Assembly: GCA_009801015.1 (NCBI GenBank)
Contig: VHZZ01004117.1
Location: 64,860-87,803 of the forward strand
Direction: 5' to 3'
Length of the DNA: 22,944 nucleotides
From: Silene noctiflora
Taxonomy: Eukaryota > Streptophyta > Magnoliopsida > Caryophyllales > Caryophyllaceae
Shown here: piece after piece, positions 1 to 9,670 of the stretch
Layout of the letters: each line of letters starts with the position of its first letter
How positions within the stretch are numbered: position 1 is the stretch's first letter
Position numbers and translations under genes: made by a program
The notes under the pieces: model-generated
The model's input: the letters and a program-made list of their open reading frames with translations, nothing else
Databases searched by the model: none
Told to the model about the DNA's origin: nothing

Positions 1-692
1 GGCCCATATGCTCGTTGGTGTGTTCGTGAAAACCCTAGCAATAGAAATAGGTTAGGTCCATTAGGGTTTTGAGTATGAAAGCTTACAAACCCTAACTAGT
101 AATAAGGAAACGGCTCATAAGTTGTTCCTCTAGTATTAGTAATTATTCGAGTAAACCTTGATTCATATTCAAACAAAGATTCATGCACATCTCTACTATA
201 AATACGTTTTAACACCACATTGAAGGATAAGACTTTTCATAACGATTTAAAAAAAAATATTTTAAATAAAACTTAATTCGTGAGATTTAAAAAGTTCGCA
301 TCTCAAAGTTATAGTAAAATACTTATAACTTTGAGTCTTTATAAAAGTAATGTTATAGCTGTGAAGTTATAACTTTACTCATTAAAGATTACCATTTGAA
401 TATCATTACTAGACGACAACCTACTATGACTAAATCTTCCTGAAGATCTTCAATGTAGGCTTCATCTTTTTATCCAAGCTTAATTGGATCTAATCTTGAG
501 AGTTCCTTGATCAATGCTTGATTATTTGACCTTGACTAAATACTTGATCATAAAGCTCGCTTGACTTTGAGAAAATCACAATTCTTGAATAATATTGAAT
601 TCAAACTATAAAGACTGAGCACACGATTAAGAGCAAATGCATACTTGTCATCATCAAAACTTAAGCATATCATATGAAATAATGATCTAACA
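1..692 (-). mobile_element. Partial Ty1/copia (SIRE-like) LTR
   Basis: Read on the minus strand, the segment begins TGTTAG at 692, so its plus-strand edge ends in CA as an LTR edge should. A sequence resembling AGTTTTGATGATGACAAGT follows about 30 bases in, which I associate with the 5' part of SIRE/Maximus-type copia LTRs. It interrupts the Ty3/gypsy protease reading frame exactly at 692/693: the peptide up to VPLDD is protease-like and what follows is unrelated. The stretch contains several AAACCCTA-like boxes near positions 30-95 and a 12-bp hairpin. It runs off the left edge, so the second terminus, the target duplication and any coding region cannot be seen. No gene is visible. The LTR assignment is inferred from the terminus and composition, not from a paired LTR. 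Confidence 0.5.
302..335. repeat. Perfect 12-bp inverted repeat in the LTR
   Basis: CTCAAAGTTATA at 302-313 is the exact reverse complement of TATAACTTTGAG at 324-335, with a 10-base loop. A related GTTATAACTT stretch follows near 366-376. It could be a small stem in LTR RNA or a chance AT-rich palindrome; no function is claimed. Confidence 0.6.
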
Positions 693-2262
693 TCATCCAA
701 CGGAACGGTGGTGAAGTCGAGCTCCTCTACCCACTCACCCACCTAGACCGCGATCCTCTTAGACACTCCTTGGATACGTCTCATTTTCCCATTAACAGGC
801 TTCGAGCTGCTGTTATCATCGCTCAAAACCTATCGGCTTCTTCGTTAGTCACAAAGTTGTGGGTGGCGCCCGAGTCGATCATTTCTCGTTCCTGCCTCTC
901 GTTCACCATAAAGTCCACGTACATGAGCCCCGTGGATTTCTTGGCGAGGGATTCGTTCAACTTCCCCATCACACTTATCCTTCAAAGTGAACCCATTTGT
1001 GGCTGGTCCTCGTCATCGCTCGAGCCTTCGTCATACTCTTGGTGATAGTCGGCTAATGCCCCATCGAGACGTTCTTGAGCTCCCTTTGGCATGTTCTTTA
1101 ACATCGCGTTAAACTCTACCTTGTTGGGACACTTGGCCATCTTGTGGGGGACCTCTACACACAAAACACGCGAACGGCTTCTTCGTTGTAGACGCAGTAG
1201 AGTTTCCCACCTTCGAAGACGAGATTGTGGAGGAGTTCTCGTTACTCCCCGGTCGAGCTTAACTCCCTTGTGTGTTAAATCGACTGCTCCCAACCGAAAC
1301 CGAACCATCTTGCGGCCTCTTTCCATTATACCCATACTGAGGCGCACCAGTATTCTCCGCCGGTGTCGCATCTCGAGGCGTGTCTCGCTCCCCGTGGAAG
1401 TCGAGAAGCCACTTTGCGGCAAATATCGCTGATGACACAGTCTTGCGGTTCTGCCTCATTACCTCCTATTGAGCCCACCTCTTCAATCCGTTGATAAAAT
1501 CGAATGTCATGTCTGTCTCGGTCATCTCGGAAATCTCGAGCATGCACGCTGAGAACTCTCTCACATAATCCTGGATTAATTTGGTGTGCTTCACCTCCTT
1601 TAGCTTCCGCCGCGCGAAAAACTCAGTGTTCTTGGGATAGAAGTGATCCCTTAAAATCCTCTTGAAGTCGGCCCACGATGTCACCATTATCGTGCCCGCT
1701 TCCATTTCTTTGTACTTAGCCCTACCACCACAACTTGGCGTCGTCTGTCAAGTACATGCTCGCTGTGTCAACTTTCGTTTCTTCATCAAGACCGCTTACT
1801 CGGAAGTACTGCTCCATATCGAAAACGAAGTTGTCGACAGCTTTCGAATCCCTCGCCCCATCGTAGGTACGAGGTTGGGGCTCCTTCACTTTACGGACCC
1901 CTAATTATTTTCCGTCATTGGCCACGACTTTCATGAGCGTGGCGCAAGTATTCTCAAGTTCCTAGATCTTTCGATTGAGGTGAACGATCTCTTCCTCCCA
2001 ATCTCCAGGGATTGCATTCCCGATCGCATCGATCCGGGTATCCATCCCGACCAACGCCGACTCAAGGCTACTAACTGTCTTATCCAACTCCTCGAGGCTT
2101 GCTCTCATCCGGATCACGATGCCCTCGAGCTTCGGAAGTTTGTCATCGAACGCTTTCTCTAGGTAGCTCATTCGCTCTTCCATACTTTTGCCCATTTTCT
2201 CGATTACGATGAACAAATGCGGCCCACATAAACCCGTTCGAAGACCATGATTTGATACTAAA
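693..2262 (-). mobile_element. Degenerate Ty3/gypsy gag-protease remnant
   Basis: This is the 5' internal region of a minus-strand Ty3/gypsy retrotransposon. Reading from 2216 downward gives a coiled-coil-like gag N-terminus (MEERMSYLEKAFDDKLPKLE), then a typical plant retrotransposon gag stretch near 1705-1466 (WADFKRILRDHFYPKN, QDYVREFSACM). A CX2CX3H-type zinc knuckle of the GPH...CP kind follows at about 1168-1129, then an aspartic protease with DSGATHNF at about 876-853. The protease tail (VGEWVEELDFTTVPLDD) stops at the copia LTR insertion at 692. Reading frames shift several times. One shift lies inside the zinc knuckle, where a run of five G on the plus strand adds a base, so the element cannot encode a working polyprotein. 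Reverse transcriptase, RNase H and integrase are absent from the window. Confidence 0.85.
2244..2260 (-). other. Primer-binding site of the Ty3/gypsy element
   Basis: On the minus strand, two bases after an LTR-type end (CCGTGACA), the sequence TAGTATCAAATCATGG resembles the usual plant tRNA-iMet primer site TGGTATCAGAGC. It lies just before the gag start region, as expected. Several positions differ from the consensus, consistent with decay. Confidence 0.6.
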
Positions 2263-2830
2263 TGTCACGGTCCGGTACTTTAGCCGGATCGTGGTGCGCA
2301 CCCTTGCCCGACTCTAGGGCAAGAATGCAAACAACAAGGGTCTCGTACTAGTGAGGGATCGCCCACTAGCACGTTTCTCGGGACTCGGAGTGTGTGTCGG
2401 GAATCTTAGTCACGATTATCAAAGTCCGGCACACGAAAGCAATAAAATTAAGCAATACAATTATTGAAAGTAAGAGACAAGCAATAACAAGCTCAAGGAT
2501 GAGAAGCGGTTTTCAATTGACTAGCGCCTCTCATAGAGGGAAATTTGATAGTTTGGTTCTTGTAGTAGGAAAGATTGATTGTGCAGAATAGCGATACGTT
2601 TTCTAAACGTCTAAAAACGTATCTTAAACTAAACGACTACCTCCAAGATTTGACACACAGGAAGTAATCTTGGAGTACTACATGAACATAAAAAGCAGAA
2701 ATAAAAATACATACGCGAATAATAAAATCTAAGGGTTCGAAGTAAACGGAGCACGCGCGCAATTTTTAGAATTATAAGGCTAGAATTGCGGCTAACATGC
2801 GGCTCTTTAAACTAGGCCAGACCACACCAT
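2263..2830 (-). mobile_element. Probable LTR of the Ty3/gypsy element
   Basis: The plus-strand edge starts TGTCACGG directly beside the primer-binding site, so on the minus strand this is the 5' LTR, ending in CCGTGACA. It is moderately GC-rich up to about 2400 and becomes more AT-rich afterwards. The outer edge is uncertain: I see no matching CCGTGACA on the plus strand farther right, so about 2830 is only where the composition changes. The partner LTR is outside the window. It holds no credible gene. Confidence 0.5.
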
Positions 2831-3865
2831 TAGCTACCTCAATTAGTCATAACTTTTGTCATTATTAGCATTTTATAACTTTTTTATGGCTCCCTCACAT
2901 GACAAAAAAATTACGAGTATGTAAATTTATCGAGTTAGCCGAGTGTAGATCGGTTCAGGTTTGGCTCAGTTTTGGGGTTAACTATTCTCTTTTTATGTCA
3001 TGTATGTTCGGGCAGCGATATTTAGAATTTTGGTGTTTTTCGCGTGTTTTTATTAGGTCACTCGAGGTTCGTCATTTTTGGGATATTGGTTGTTGGTTGA
3101 TCGATCTATGTGTAGGTAACAACTAACAAAGGGTTAAAGCCTACATTGCCAAACCTCCACACCATATCATTTGCGAGAATGAGATAATGTTATTGGTTAT
3201 GAGCTAGTCCGTTAGGATCGATTCAGGTCATTGCAGTTTTTAACATTGACATTTTTTGGTTTTCTAATGTAAAAATTGTGTGTTTTCAAATCAAATATCT
3301 GGGGACTATATGTAAACCTTAGTTCATATCAAGTGGTCTCGGGTTAGCAATTCTTGGCACGTCAATTTCGGGTACACGGTACACCACAAATAGGACTATA
3401 CATCCAGATGTATATGAGCATCGTACATCCAATGCAAATCTAATTGAGCTTATATGCATTTTTTTTGAGTTTTTAAAAATTTTGATTTATATTTTAATTT
3501 TTAGGTGTTAAACTTAGAATTTTATTGAGTTTATATGTATTATTTTTGAGTTTGAATATAATATTTTGAGTTAATATTGTTTTATAAAGGCGCTCATATT
3601 TTTTTCAATAAAGCTCGTAAAATGTACATATAAGCTCAAATCATTTGTTATAAAGCTCCAAATCTAAACTATTACATGTATACAACTGATTGTATAGACC
3701 ACTAATTTCACGGTACAACACAATTCAAAGAAGTTATGATGAGTCATATTAAGGTTGTTAATCAGGTCCACTTACAAAACCCATATCATAGTAACATACC
3801 GTCGGTGGTGTCCTAGCTTTGACCATTTTTGTTGAAAACATTCTATCAAATTGTTCATATCCTTA
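2831..3865. other. About 1 kb with no recognisable gene
   Basis: AT-rich DNA with stop codons in every frame. I found no first exon of a P450 here: no proline-rich hinge and no WxxxRK helix-C motif. GT-rich phrases such as GGTTCAGGTTTGGCTCAG near 2950-3130 resemble decayed repeats but have no clear ends. Confidence 0.6.
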
Positions 3866-3990
3866 TCCTTATATATTAAGAGAATAAAAAATTTGAAATT
3901 TTTTCTCTCCAAGGTGTACTTACTTAAGTAAGGTAATAAATAATTTTTTCTTTCATTAAGCCATTATCCTCACATTAAAGTATTAAACTA

Positions 3991-4186
3991 CTCCCTCCAA
4001 GTCTTAATATTGGTTCCTGTTTCATTTTCGGTGATAGTTTAGTGTTGTTCCCCTTTCCCTTTTTGGTAAGTTTTGTGTGGTCCAAATTCAATTTCATGTG
4101 GGGTAGAGTGTTTTGTGTGGTCTAAATTCATTTCCTTAATTCTAGTGCTAAAAGCAAAGTGAACCAACATTAAGACTTGGAGGGAG
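3991..4186. mobile_element. Stowaway MITE
   Basis: The termini are CTCCCTCCAAGTCTTAATRT and continue to 26 bp of inverted repeat with 25 matches. The element is flanked by TA on both sides (3989-3990 and 4187-4188), the target duplication of Tc1/mariner-type Stowaway elements. It is 196 bp long and non-coding. The near-identical arms suggest a fairly recent insertion into the surrounding Helitron-like sequence. Confidence 0.9.
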
Positions 4187-4730
4187 TATAATTTTTTCAT
4201 TAAACCATTTTCCTTATATTAAACTATGATATTTTCATTAAACTCTAAAATATAATCTTTTTAATTGAAATAAAATATGGTTTGAGAATTAGAAAATAAA
4301 ATCATTAAAATACACATTTCATGACACTACTTAATTATTTTGATTTGTTTTGCCGATCATTTTTTTTTCCTCAAATCAAATGCAATGACTAATGAGGTTA
4401 AATGAAATTAATGAGATGTCAATTTATTTTGGATAAAAACTCAATTAACGGTTATTATGATTAGATCCACTTATCTTATCTGATTTTAGTAAAACGTTAT
4501 CAGTTAATATTGATGTTTAAAGTTGATACAGTAATATAATATTATTTTTATAAATAATGTTGACAAAATATTTTGAGTAAACATAATCTTCTTGGATTAA
4601 AACTATTGAAGTTTCTCTTTTCCAATCCTTAATATGAAATATTATTAATAGTTTTTTACTATTAAATTTCTAATGGAGTTAAATATAAACAATTTAATTG
4701 TTATAATCTCTAACACTCTCATATGAAAAA

Positions 4731-4746
4731 CCGTACATTTGTACGG
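4731..4746 (+). repeat. Helitron 3' subterminal hairpin
   Basis: Perfect palindromic stem CCGTAC / GTACGG around a four-base loop, eight bases before CTAG. In Helitrons this hairpin marks the 3' end for transposition. Confidence 0.65.
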
Positions 4747-4824
4747 AAAATATACTAGTTTATGTTAAACTAAACATACAGAGACTCTAAACTTACCTTG
4801 AGTGCAATATTTCTGTGAACTTAG

Positions 4825-5445
4825 GATCTGTTTGCTGCCGGGACAGACACAACCTTTACACTGCTAGAATGGGCGACAACGGAACTTCTCGGGCACCCGG
4901 AAGTAATGAAAAAACTGCAAGACGAGGTGCGACAAGTCGTTAAACAAAAGCCTATGGTAGATGAAGATGACTTGGTTGAACTAAAGTACCTGAAAGCGGT
5001 ACTTAAGGAGACACTTAGACTACATCCTCCACTTCCGGTATTACTTTTCCGACAAGTCTCAAAAGACGTAAAGCTACAAGGCTATGACATTGCAGCCAAC
5101 ACACAGATAATCATCAACGCATGGGCTATACAGAGAGACCCGGCTTATTGGGAAAATCCGGATGCGTTCCGGCCAGAGAGATTCCAGAACTCTTCTGTGG
5201 AGTTTAAGGTTCCAGTTTCAGACTTCAATTGGATCCCATTTGGAGGAGGCCGAAGAGGTTGCCCAGGTATAAACTTTGCCATGGCCAACGCTGAGCTCGC
5301 ATTGGCGAATCTTGTTTACACATTTGATTGGAAAGTGGCCGATGGAACAGAATGCGATGTTAGTAAAGTGCGTGAGCGCCCAGGAGTTACTATTAACAGG
5401 CGTGATGCCCTTATGGTCATTCCCACTCTTCGCGCTTGCGCATAA
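4825..5445 (+). CDS. Cytochrome P450, CYP71-type, exon 2 only
   Basis: The exon encodes the C-terminal 206 residues of an A-type plant P450, a heme-thiolate monooxygenase normally anchored in the ER and working with P450 reductase and NADPH. A splice acceptor (CTTAG) precedes GAT at 4825, and an in-frame TAG overlaps that acceptor, so the reading frame really starts here. Counting from this exon: the I-helix oxygen-activation motif AAGTDTT at residues 4-10, the K-helix KETLR with E62xxR65, FRPERF near residue 115, and the heme loop PFGGGRRGCPG with the ligand Cys at about 146. The stop is TAA at 5443-5445. Every motif is intact and the length fits a normal CYP71 second exon, which follows a conserved intron just before the I-helix motif. 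Wording such as NAWAIQRDPAYWENP and PERFQNSS looks like CYP71A and relatives; the substrate cannot be told. The first exon (about 900 bp) is not found between here and position 1, where the space is filled by transposons. The gene is therefore either split by a very long intron or a truncated fragment. Confidence 0.88.
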   Translation, partial: DLFAAGTDTTFTLLEWATTELLGHPEVMKKLQDEVRQVVKQKPMVDEDDLVELKYLKAVLKETLRLHPPLPVLLFRQVSKDVKLQGYDIAANTQIIINAWAIQRDPAYWENPDAFRPERFQNSSVEFKVPVSDFNWIPFGGGRRGCPGINFAMANAELALANLVYTFDWKVADGTECDVSKVRERPGVTINRRDALMVIPTLRACA

Positions 5446-5499
5446 AAGAGAAGGGTATTTTGGTATACAAGTTATGCTTGAATGTTGAAGTACATAAAA

Positions 5500-5502
<3 letters not shown>

Positions 5503-5542
<40 letters not shown>
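5503..5542. repeat. (AT)20 microsatellite
   Basis: Twenty uninterrupted AT units, preceded by a short A run, 57 bases after the P450 stop and probably within its 3' untranslated region. Likely length-polymorphic. Confidence 0.97.
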
Positions 5543-5545
<3 letters not shown>

Positions 5546-5609
5546 GTGTGAATATGTGATGGCATTATTGGCATATACTTAAAAGATTTACAATTCTTTG
5601 ACATAGTAT

Positions 5610-5615
5610 AATAAA
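5610..5615 (+). terminator. Candidate poly(A) signal of the P450
   Basis: AATAAA lies 165 bases downstream of the P450 stop codon, in an AT-rich 3' region. Plant poly(A) signals are loose, so this is only a candidate. Confidence 0.4.
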
Positions 5616-6673
5616 ACAAAGCGAAATGTATTACTACTAAACTATACGTGTTTCTTAAAGCAGTTGCAGTTCACTGTTGATACTGGCATGCTTGTGTCTC
5701 AATTCAAAGGCCGAGTTCCCTCCTCCTTGGATTTATTTAGGCTTTTAGCCTATTATAGGCGAGGGCTGCGAGGGACTTTTAGAACTGGGGTAATGTATCT
5801 CGAAAATTGTAGTGAATTCATTTATAGCTATGAAGTATATCTTTGTGTTCTCGACTGATGATTACTATTGACATGGTAAGAGACTGGTACATACAACGCA
5901 AAATCAATAAATTACTCCCTCTGTTTTACTTACATTTTTACATCATAGTTTTAAAACCGACTCTTCAATCGTATTTTCCTATTTACAAATGAGGTTGTAA
6001 AGATAAATTAAATGCAACGTAATTAGTCTTCATAACTAGATCCTTGGGCTTCGATTACCAAGGGACTGCTACTAAGACTGTCTACTTGTTCATGTAAATG
6101 AGTCCCATTAGTTTTATAACATGCTCAACTGAGATAATTTCAGAGAATGTAAACATTAATCATGGACAAAATGGAGTTCTAAGTTTTCAGAATGTGGTAA
6201 AGGCCTAAAGGGAGTTATAAACCCGAAACATCATTCATATAATAGTATTTGAGTTCTGTTATTGAGTTAGTTACAATTGTCATAGCGGATTTTGGAAAGT
6301 CGACAAATATAAGTCGCGCACAAAGGCTTATTAGATTGATGATATATATAGGTATATTACACTGGTCTTTGCTTGATGGATGCGGCCAGAATTTCAGAAA
6401 CGAATGTGTTATACTGTTAAGAGTGTTTTATCTACACTTTGACATGTATTGCTTGACATATACTGTGAGAATAACTTTCCAGAGGATAAGAAATTTGCAC
6501 GCATCTACGATGAGAATGTCAGCTTCGGCCTACATATCAAAACCCATTCAAACGATCATCAAACGAGATTAACACATAACTGAATCGTTTCACGAAGCTA
6601 GAACATCTTTGTACACCAGATGAAAAACAAAGTTGAACAGTTGAACAATGTCATAGAGTTGTGGAAATATGAC
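5616..6673. other. Intergenic region between convergent genes
   Basis: About 1 kb between the 3' ends of the plus-strand P450 exon and the minus-strand CREG gene. Open frames here are short and show no family likeness. One Stowaway-like half terminus (ACTCCCTC at about 5914) has no partner. Confidence 0.6.
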
Positions 6674-8535
6674 TTACATATTCCATTGTAGATACTGATC
6701 CACAGTGAGAGATTTTGGACCTCCAAACCAATTAATTAGAAATATGTCTCCGATTTCTAGTTTGAAGATTTGGAAATTATGGTTCTTGGGCCAATCTGTT
6801 CCAATACAGAATCTTGCATTAGCCTTACAAATAGAATTTCGAGAGAGAAAAGATTAATATACGGTATACAAATTACCTTCCATTTCGCGATGTTTTGCAA
6901 ACAAGGCAGATCTTGCAAATTCTGCTTCTTTGGAGTTTCCATCAACCAATTTTAACTGAAACAATTGGCACAGATCCAAGTAAAGCAAAGCATTATGCAA
7001 CACAAACAATTACACAGTGTTTCACAGCTCATGGATATGGCTAGGTGACAGTTCGGATGTATGTATCATTTCCTATGGGTTGAAACATGAAGGACTGGTT
7101 TTGATAAACCATACTGTAAAATGTTTCGGCAATTGTATTGACCGACTGCTATTTCTCAATATAAGTACATCCAACATAGTCATCCATTTTCATATTACAG
7201 TCACAGAACAGCGTATGGAGCTGAAAAAATATGCAACACATAAAACGCGTTAACAAATTTAGTATGCACGGTTTCTTTCAATAACATAGCTCATGGATGG
7301 ACTTGTAACATATATTGAACATCAGACCATGGCGCGTTCCTTAATTGAGAAGTAGAAATAGAATGCCTCCAGCAATACAAGTTTACAATTTTCTCAATGA
7401 CAGTATGCTTGCACAAAAGAAGAAATTGATCCTATGACACCAAATAGGAACCAAATGTTGTTATAAAGCACACCTTTCCAGTAAGAGTGATTTTTGCACA
7501 AGTTGGATTCTCAGGGTCTGTTTTGCCACAAGTCCCAAGCGGATACTCGCTGAGCGTCAATGAGGACCTTTGGTCCTTGAAAGCATTTGCAGCAGTGGGA
7601 TCAAGGGTTGTTAAGTAAAAATAAGGTACGCCTGCACCTTTGCCTGGCATCCCATCACTAAACGAAACGACATTTCTACAAGTGCACAAGGTGAGTCCAG
7701 TTAATTCAGGAGGAAGGGATGCTGATAAACAAGCAGCAGCACAAGCATTCTATAAAGTTACGGAACAAGCTAATGGCGGAGCAAGGGGGATAACTGGGGC
7801 TACCGCTCCTCAAAACAACGATAAATAATTTTAAGCCACTTCTAAGTTATTTTGGCACTTATATTGATGATTCAAGTGACAAAGTCCTTAACACATCTAC
7901 TGCTTCCAAATTCCAATCCATTTGATTGTATACGTTTATCAAAATCTACTCTAATCTGAAAATTTTAGTTGATTGACAATTTTAATCTGCAATGTTTTAT
8001 CTACAGCATCTCAAAAACAGATTCTAAAATTGAAACTGCAATGTCGAAAGCGGAGAGATCTCGGGTTTTTGTAATTTAACCAGAACAAACATAACTATTG
8101 CAATCATCACAACCTAGCAAAAACCCGAGATCTCTCAGCTTTCGACTTCTCTACATCTTAAACATTTACCAAAATGATAGTCAGATAGAGATAGCATACC
8201 CAAATGGTGCACCACCTAAATCAGCAGCAATGGTACTGCAAAATATAAGGTTTCAGTCAAGGGTTTACCTTTTTACGTAACTTAGTATAACTGAGTACTT
8301 AAACGTAAACAGATGATTGAGACGGAAAATAAGTACGGAGTAAGACCTAGAGAAAAAGTGAGAAAGAGACTAACTTGAGAACACCCCATGAATTAAGGGA
8401 GACCAACCAACGAGCATAAGCAGCGGCATCTTTGGGATTTGGTTTATTGACAGAAATTAATCGACCTGCAACTCTATTATCCTGTAAAGTCAACCATAAA
8501 CACAACAACAATACTGAAGTACACAGTAATTTCAT
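6674..8535 (-). CDS. CREG1: CREG homologue (FMN-binding split-barrel protein)
   Basis: I assembled five exons on the minus strand: 8535-8375, 8235-8200, 7675-7474, 6955-6877 and 6795-6674. All introns are GT-AG and phases match at every joint. Together they give 600 nt, a complete 199-residue protein ending in TAA at 6676-6674. It matches the plant CREG family (cellular repressor of E1A-stimulated genes; pyridoxamine-phosphate-oxidase-like fold). Residues 1-17 (MKLLCTSVLLLCLWLTL) are a hydrophobic signal peptide, pointing to the secretory or endolysosomal/vacuolar route. Family landmarks are ARWLVSLNSWGVL (41-53), LGGAPFG spanning exons 2-3, NVVSFSDGMPGKG, PYFYLTTLDPTAANA, LSEYPLGTCGKTDPENPTC in exon 3, and IFLINWFGGPKSLTVDQYLQ in exon 5. 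CREG proteins have the FMN split-barrel fold but are not proven oxidases; the plant role is poorly known. I see no N-x-S/T glycosylation sequon. The first ATG was chosen because it starts the signal peptide. Intron 2 carries a long hairpin. Exon 2 is only 36 nt, so automated gene callers may miss it. Confidence 0.92.
8043..8146. repeat. 29-bp inverted repeat hairpin inside CREG intron 2
   Basis: Arms at 8043-8071 and 8118-8146 are reverse complements over 29 bp with one mismatch, around a 46-base loop. The core GAGAGATCTCGGGTTTTTG is shared exactly. I see no flanking target duplication. It could be a small foldback element or a hairpin forming in the pre-mRNA; either strand would fold. Confidence 0.85.
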
Positions 8536-9346
8536 CTCTTTTCTTTCTAAGAGGTGTTATCAATCAAGATATTAAATGCTTCTACTTGGATATATGGATT
8601 GTTTATTTTTTTGGATTTTTTCTTTTCATGTTATATCTGGTTTCTTTACTTTCTGACTGTTTAATTTTAAGAATTGTTTTTTCTCAATTTGTGGAGTATT
8701 CCTATTCCACAGACATGGCAAACCCATCGAGTGGGTTGGGTTTAGTTTGGGTGAGTTAGTGTGGGCGGATTATTTCGAGTTTCAAAGAATTTGAGTAAGA
8801 TTAGTCTCGTCGGGGTCACGTTTGTGTTATTTTTGGGTTTGTTATTATGAGTTATCTAAGGATAATTGCCATTATGCAATAATAAATATCCAGGCAGTTA
8901 ATTTGAATTACGCGTCAAGACCAAATTCATAGTACTGGGATGGGGCCCGATACGGGTCAGTTTTTCTGGACGTGTCAATTTGGCCAGATCTATTATTCCA
9001 TACATATGTTCGCCTGTCCTGGGTTATTCTCCTCTCCATTTCCTAGAAAATGAAAAGTTTTTTTTTATCACTAGTAACATCCACTTTATATAGTCGTGCA
9101 GTTTTACACAAGCCTTTTAAGTGACTAATGTGGAACATTTGCAATGGATCGTATCATGTAGGTTGGGTTATTTTGGGTTAGGTTACTTGTTTGCAAGAAT
9201 TCGAATTAGATGGGGTCCAGTCCAGCCATTTCGATTTGTTATTATCAAGCTATTTAAGGTAACGGATGGTATTGCGCAACAAACATTCGAATCGGATAAG
9301 ATGGATTTTCCCCTGCTATATAGCCCTCCCCCTACATAATTAGTCT
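8536..9346. other. Upstream region of CREG with decayed repeats
   Basis: No gene is seen. A clear TATA box could not be assigned near the CREG start. Two stretches, around 8838-8890 and 9236-9290, share a recognisable pattern (TTTGTTATTAT, then TAAGG, then a run ending ATTRYGCAA) at perhaps 70 percent by eye. They are probably diverged copies of one repeat family. Confidence 0.5.
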
Positions 9347-9354
9347 ACTGCAGT

Positions 9355-9670
9355 TAGAACTGGCCAACAACACGGGCCGACCCCGGCCCGCTATGCAGGC
9401 TCTTTTCGCACACTGCCAGTCCCTGCCCTCCAAGCCCGCCTCCCCTCCCTGGCCTGTCCCGGGTCACGAAACCCAAAACCGACCCACCCTTGGCCCACCT
9501 ACTTAGTAAAAACAATTACACAAGGTTATCAGCTTGGCCCGCCCTCCACCCACCACGGACCTGACCTGGGTCTAACATACTCCCAGCCCGCTCCTCTCTT
9601 TGGCCTGTTCAGGGCCTAGCTAGGTGAGCCTGACCTGCCCCAGGGTCGGCCCGACCCGAAGACAGCTCTA
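9355..9670. mobile_element. GC-rich hAT-like non-autonomous element
   Basis: A 316-bp island rich in GGCC, CCCG and CCGACCC in otherwise AT-rich DNA. It begins TAGAACTGGC and its far end, reverse-complemented, reads TAGAGCTGTC (8 of 10 match). Flanking octamers ACTGCAGT (9347-9354) and ACTACCGT (9671-9678) agree at 6 of 8, consistent with an old 8-bp hAT target duplication. It has no coding capacity. It lies between the CREG promoter side and the NPF 3' end. Such CG-rich repeats are often methylated in plants. Confidence 0.6.

Larger units (their letters stand above)
3866..4758 (+). mobile_element. Helitron-like element (non-autonomous)
   Basis: The right end has the Helitron 3' signature: a 6-bp-stem hairpin CCGTACATTTGTACGG at 4731-4746, eight bases, then CTAG at 4755-4758 followed by T. 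The left end is placed at A|TCCTTATATATTAAGAG, with TC at 3866-3867, resembling plant Helitron 5' ends. The interior is AT-rich, has no Rep/helicase coding sequence and carries a nested Stowaway MITE. A diverged copy of part of it lies near 12521-12815. It ends 66 bases before the P450 exon, so it probably sits inside that gene's intron. The 3' end is well supported; the 5' end is tentative. Confidence 0.6.

Noticed and set aside
2899..3126. Possible first exon of the P450
   Set aside because: The peptide has no membrane anchor followed by a proline hinge, and no helix-C motif.
5914..6215. Second Stowaway element starting ACTCCCTC
   Set aside because: The only downstream candidate, AGGGAG near 6209, lacks a TA flank and the arms do not pair beyond six bases.
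6249..6572. Small protein gene of 107 codons
   Set aside because: No recognisable motif, no clear promoter or homologue-like wording, AT-rich intergenic position.
7640..7828. Plus-strand open frame beside CREG exon 3
   Set aside because: It overlaps the exon antisense and runs into the intron; no family likeness.
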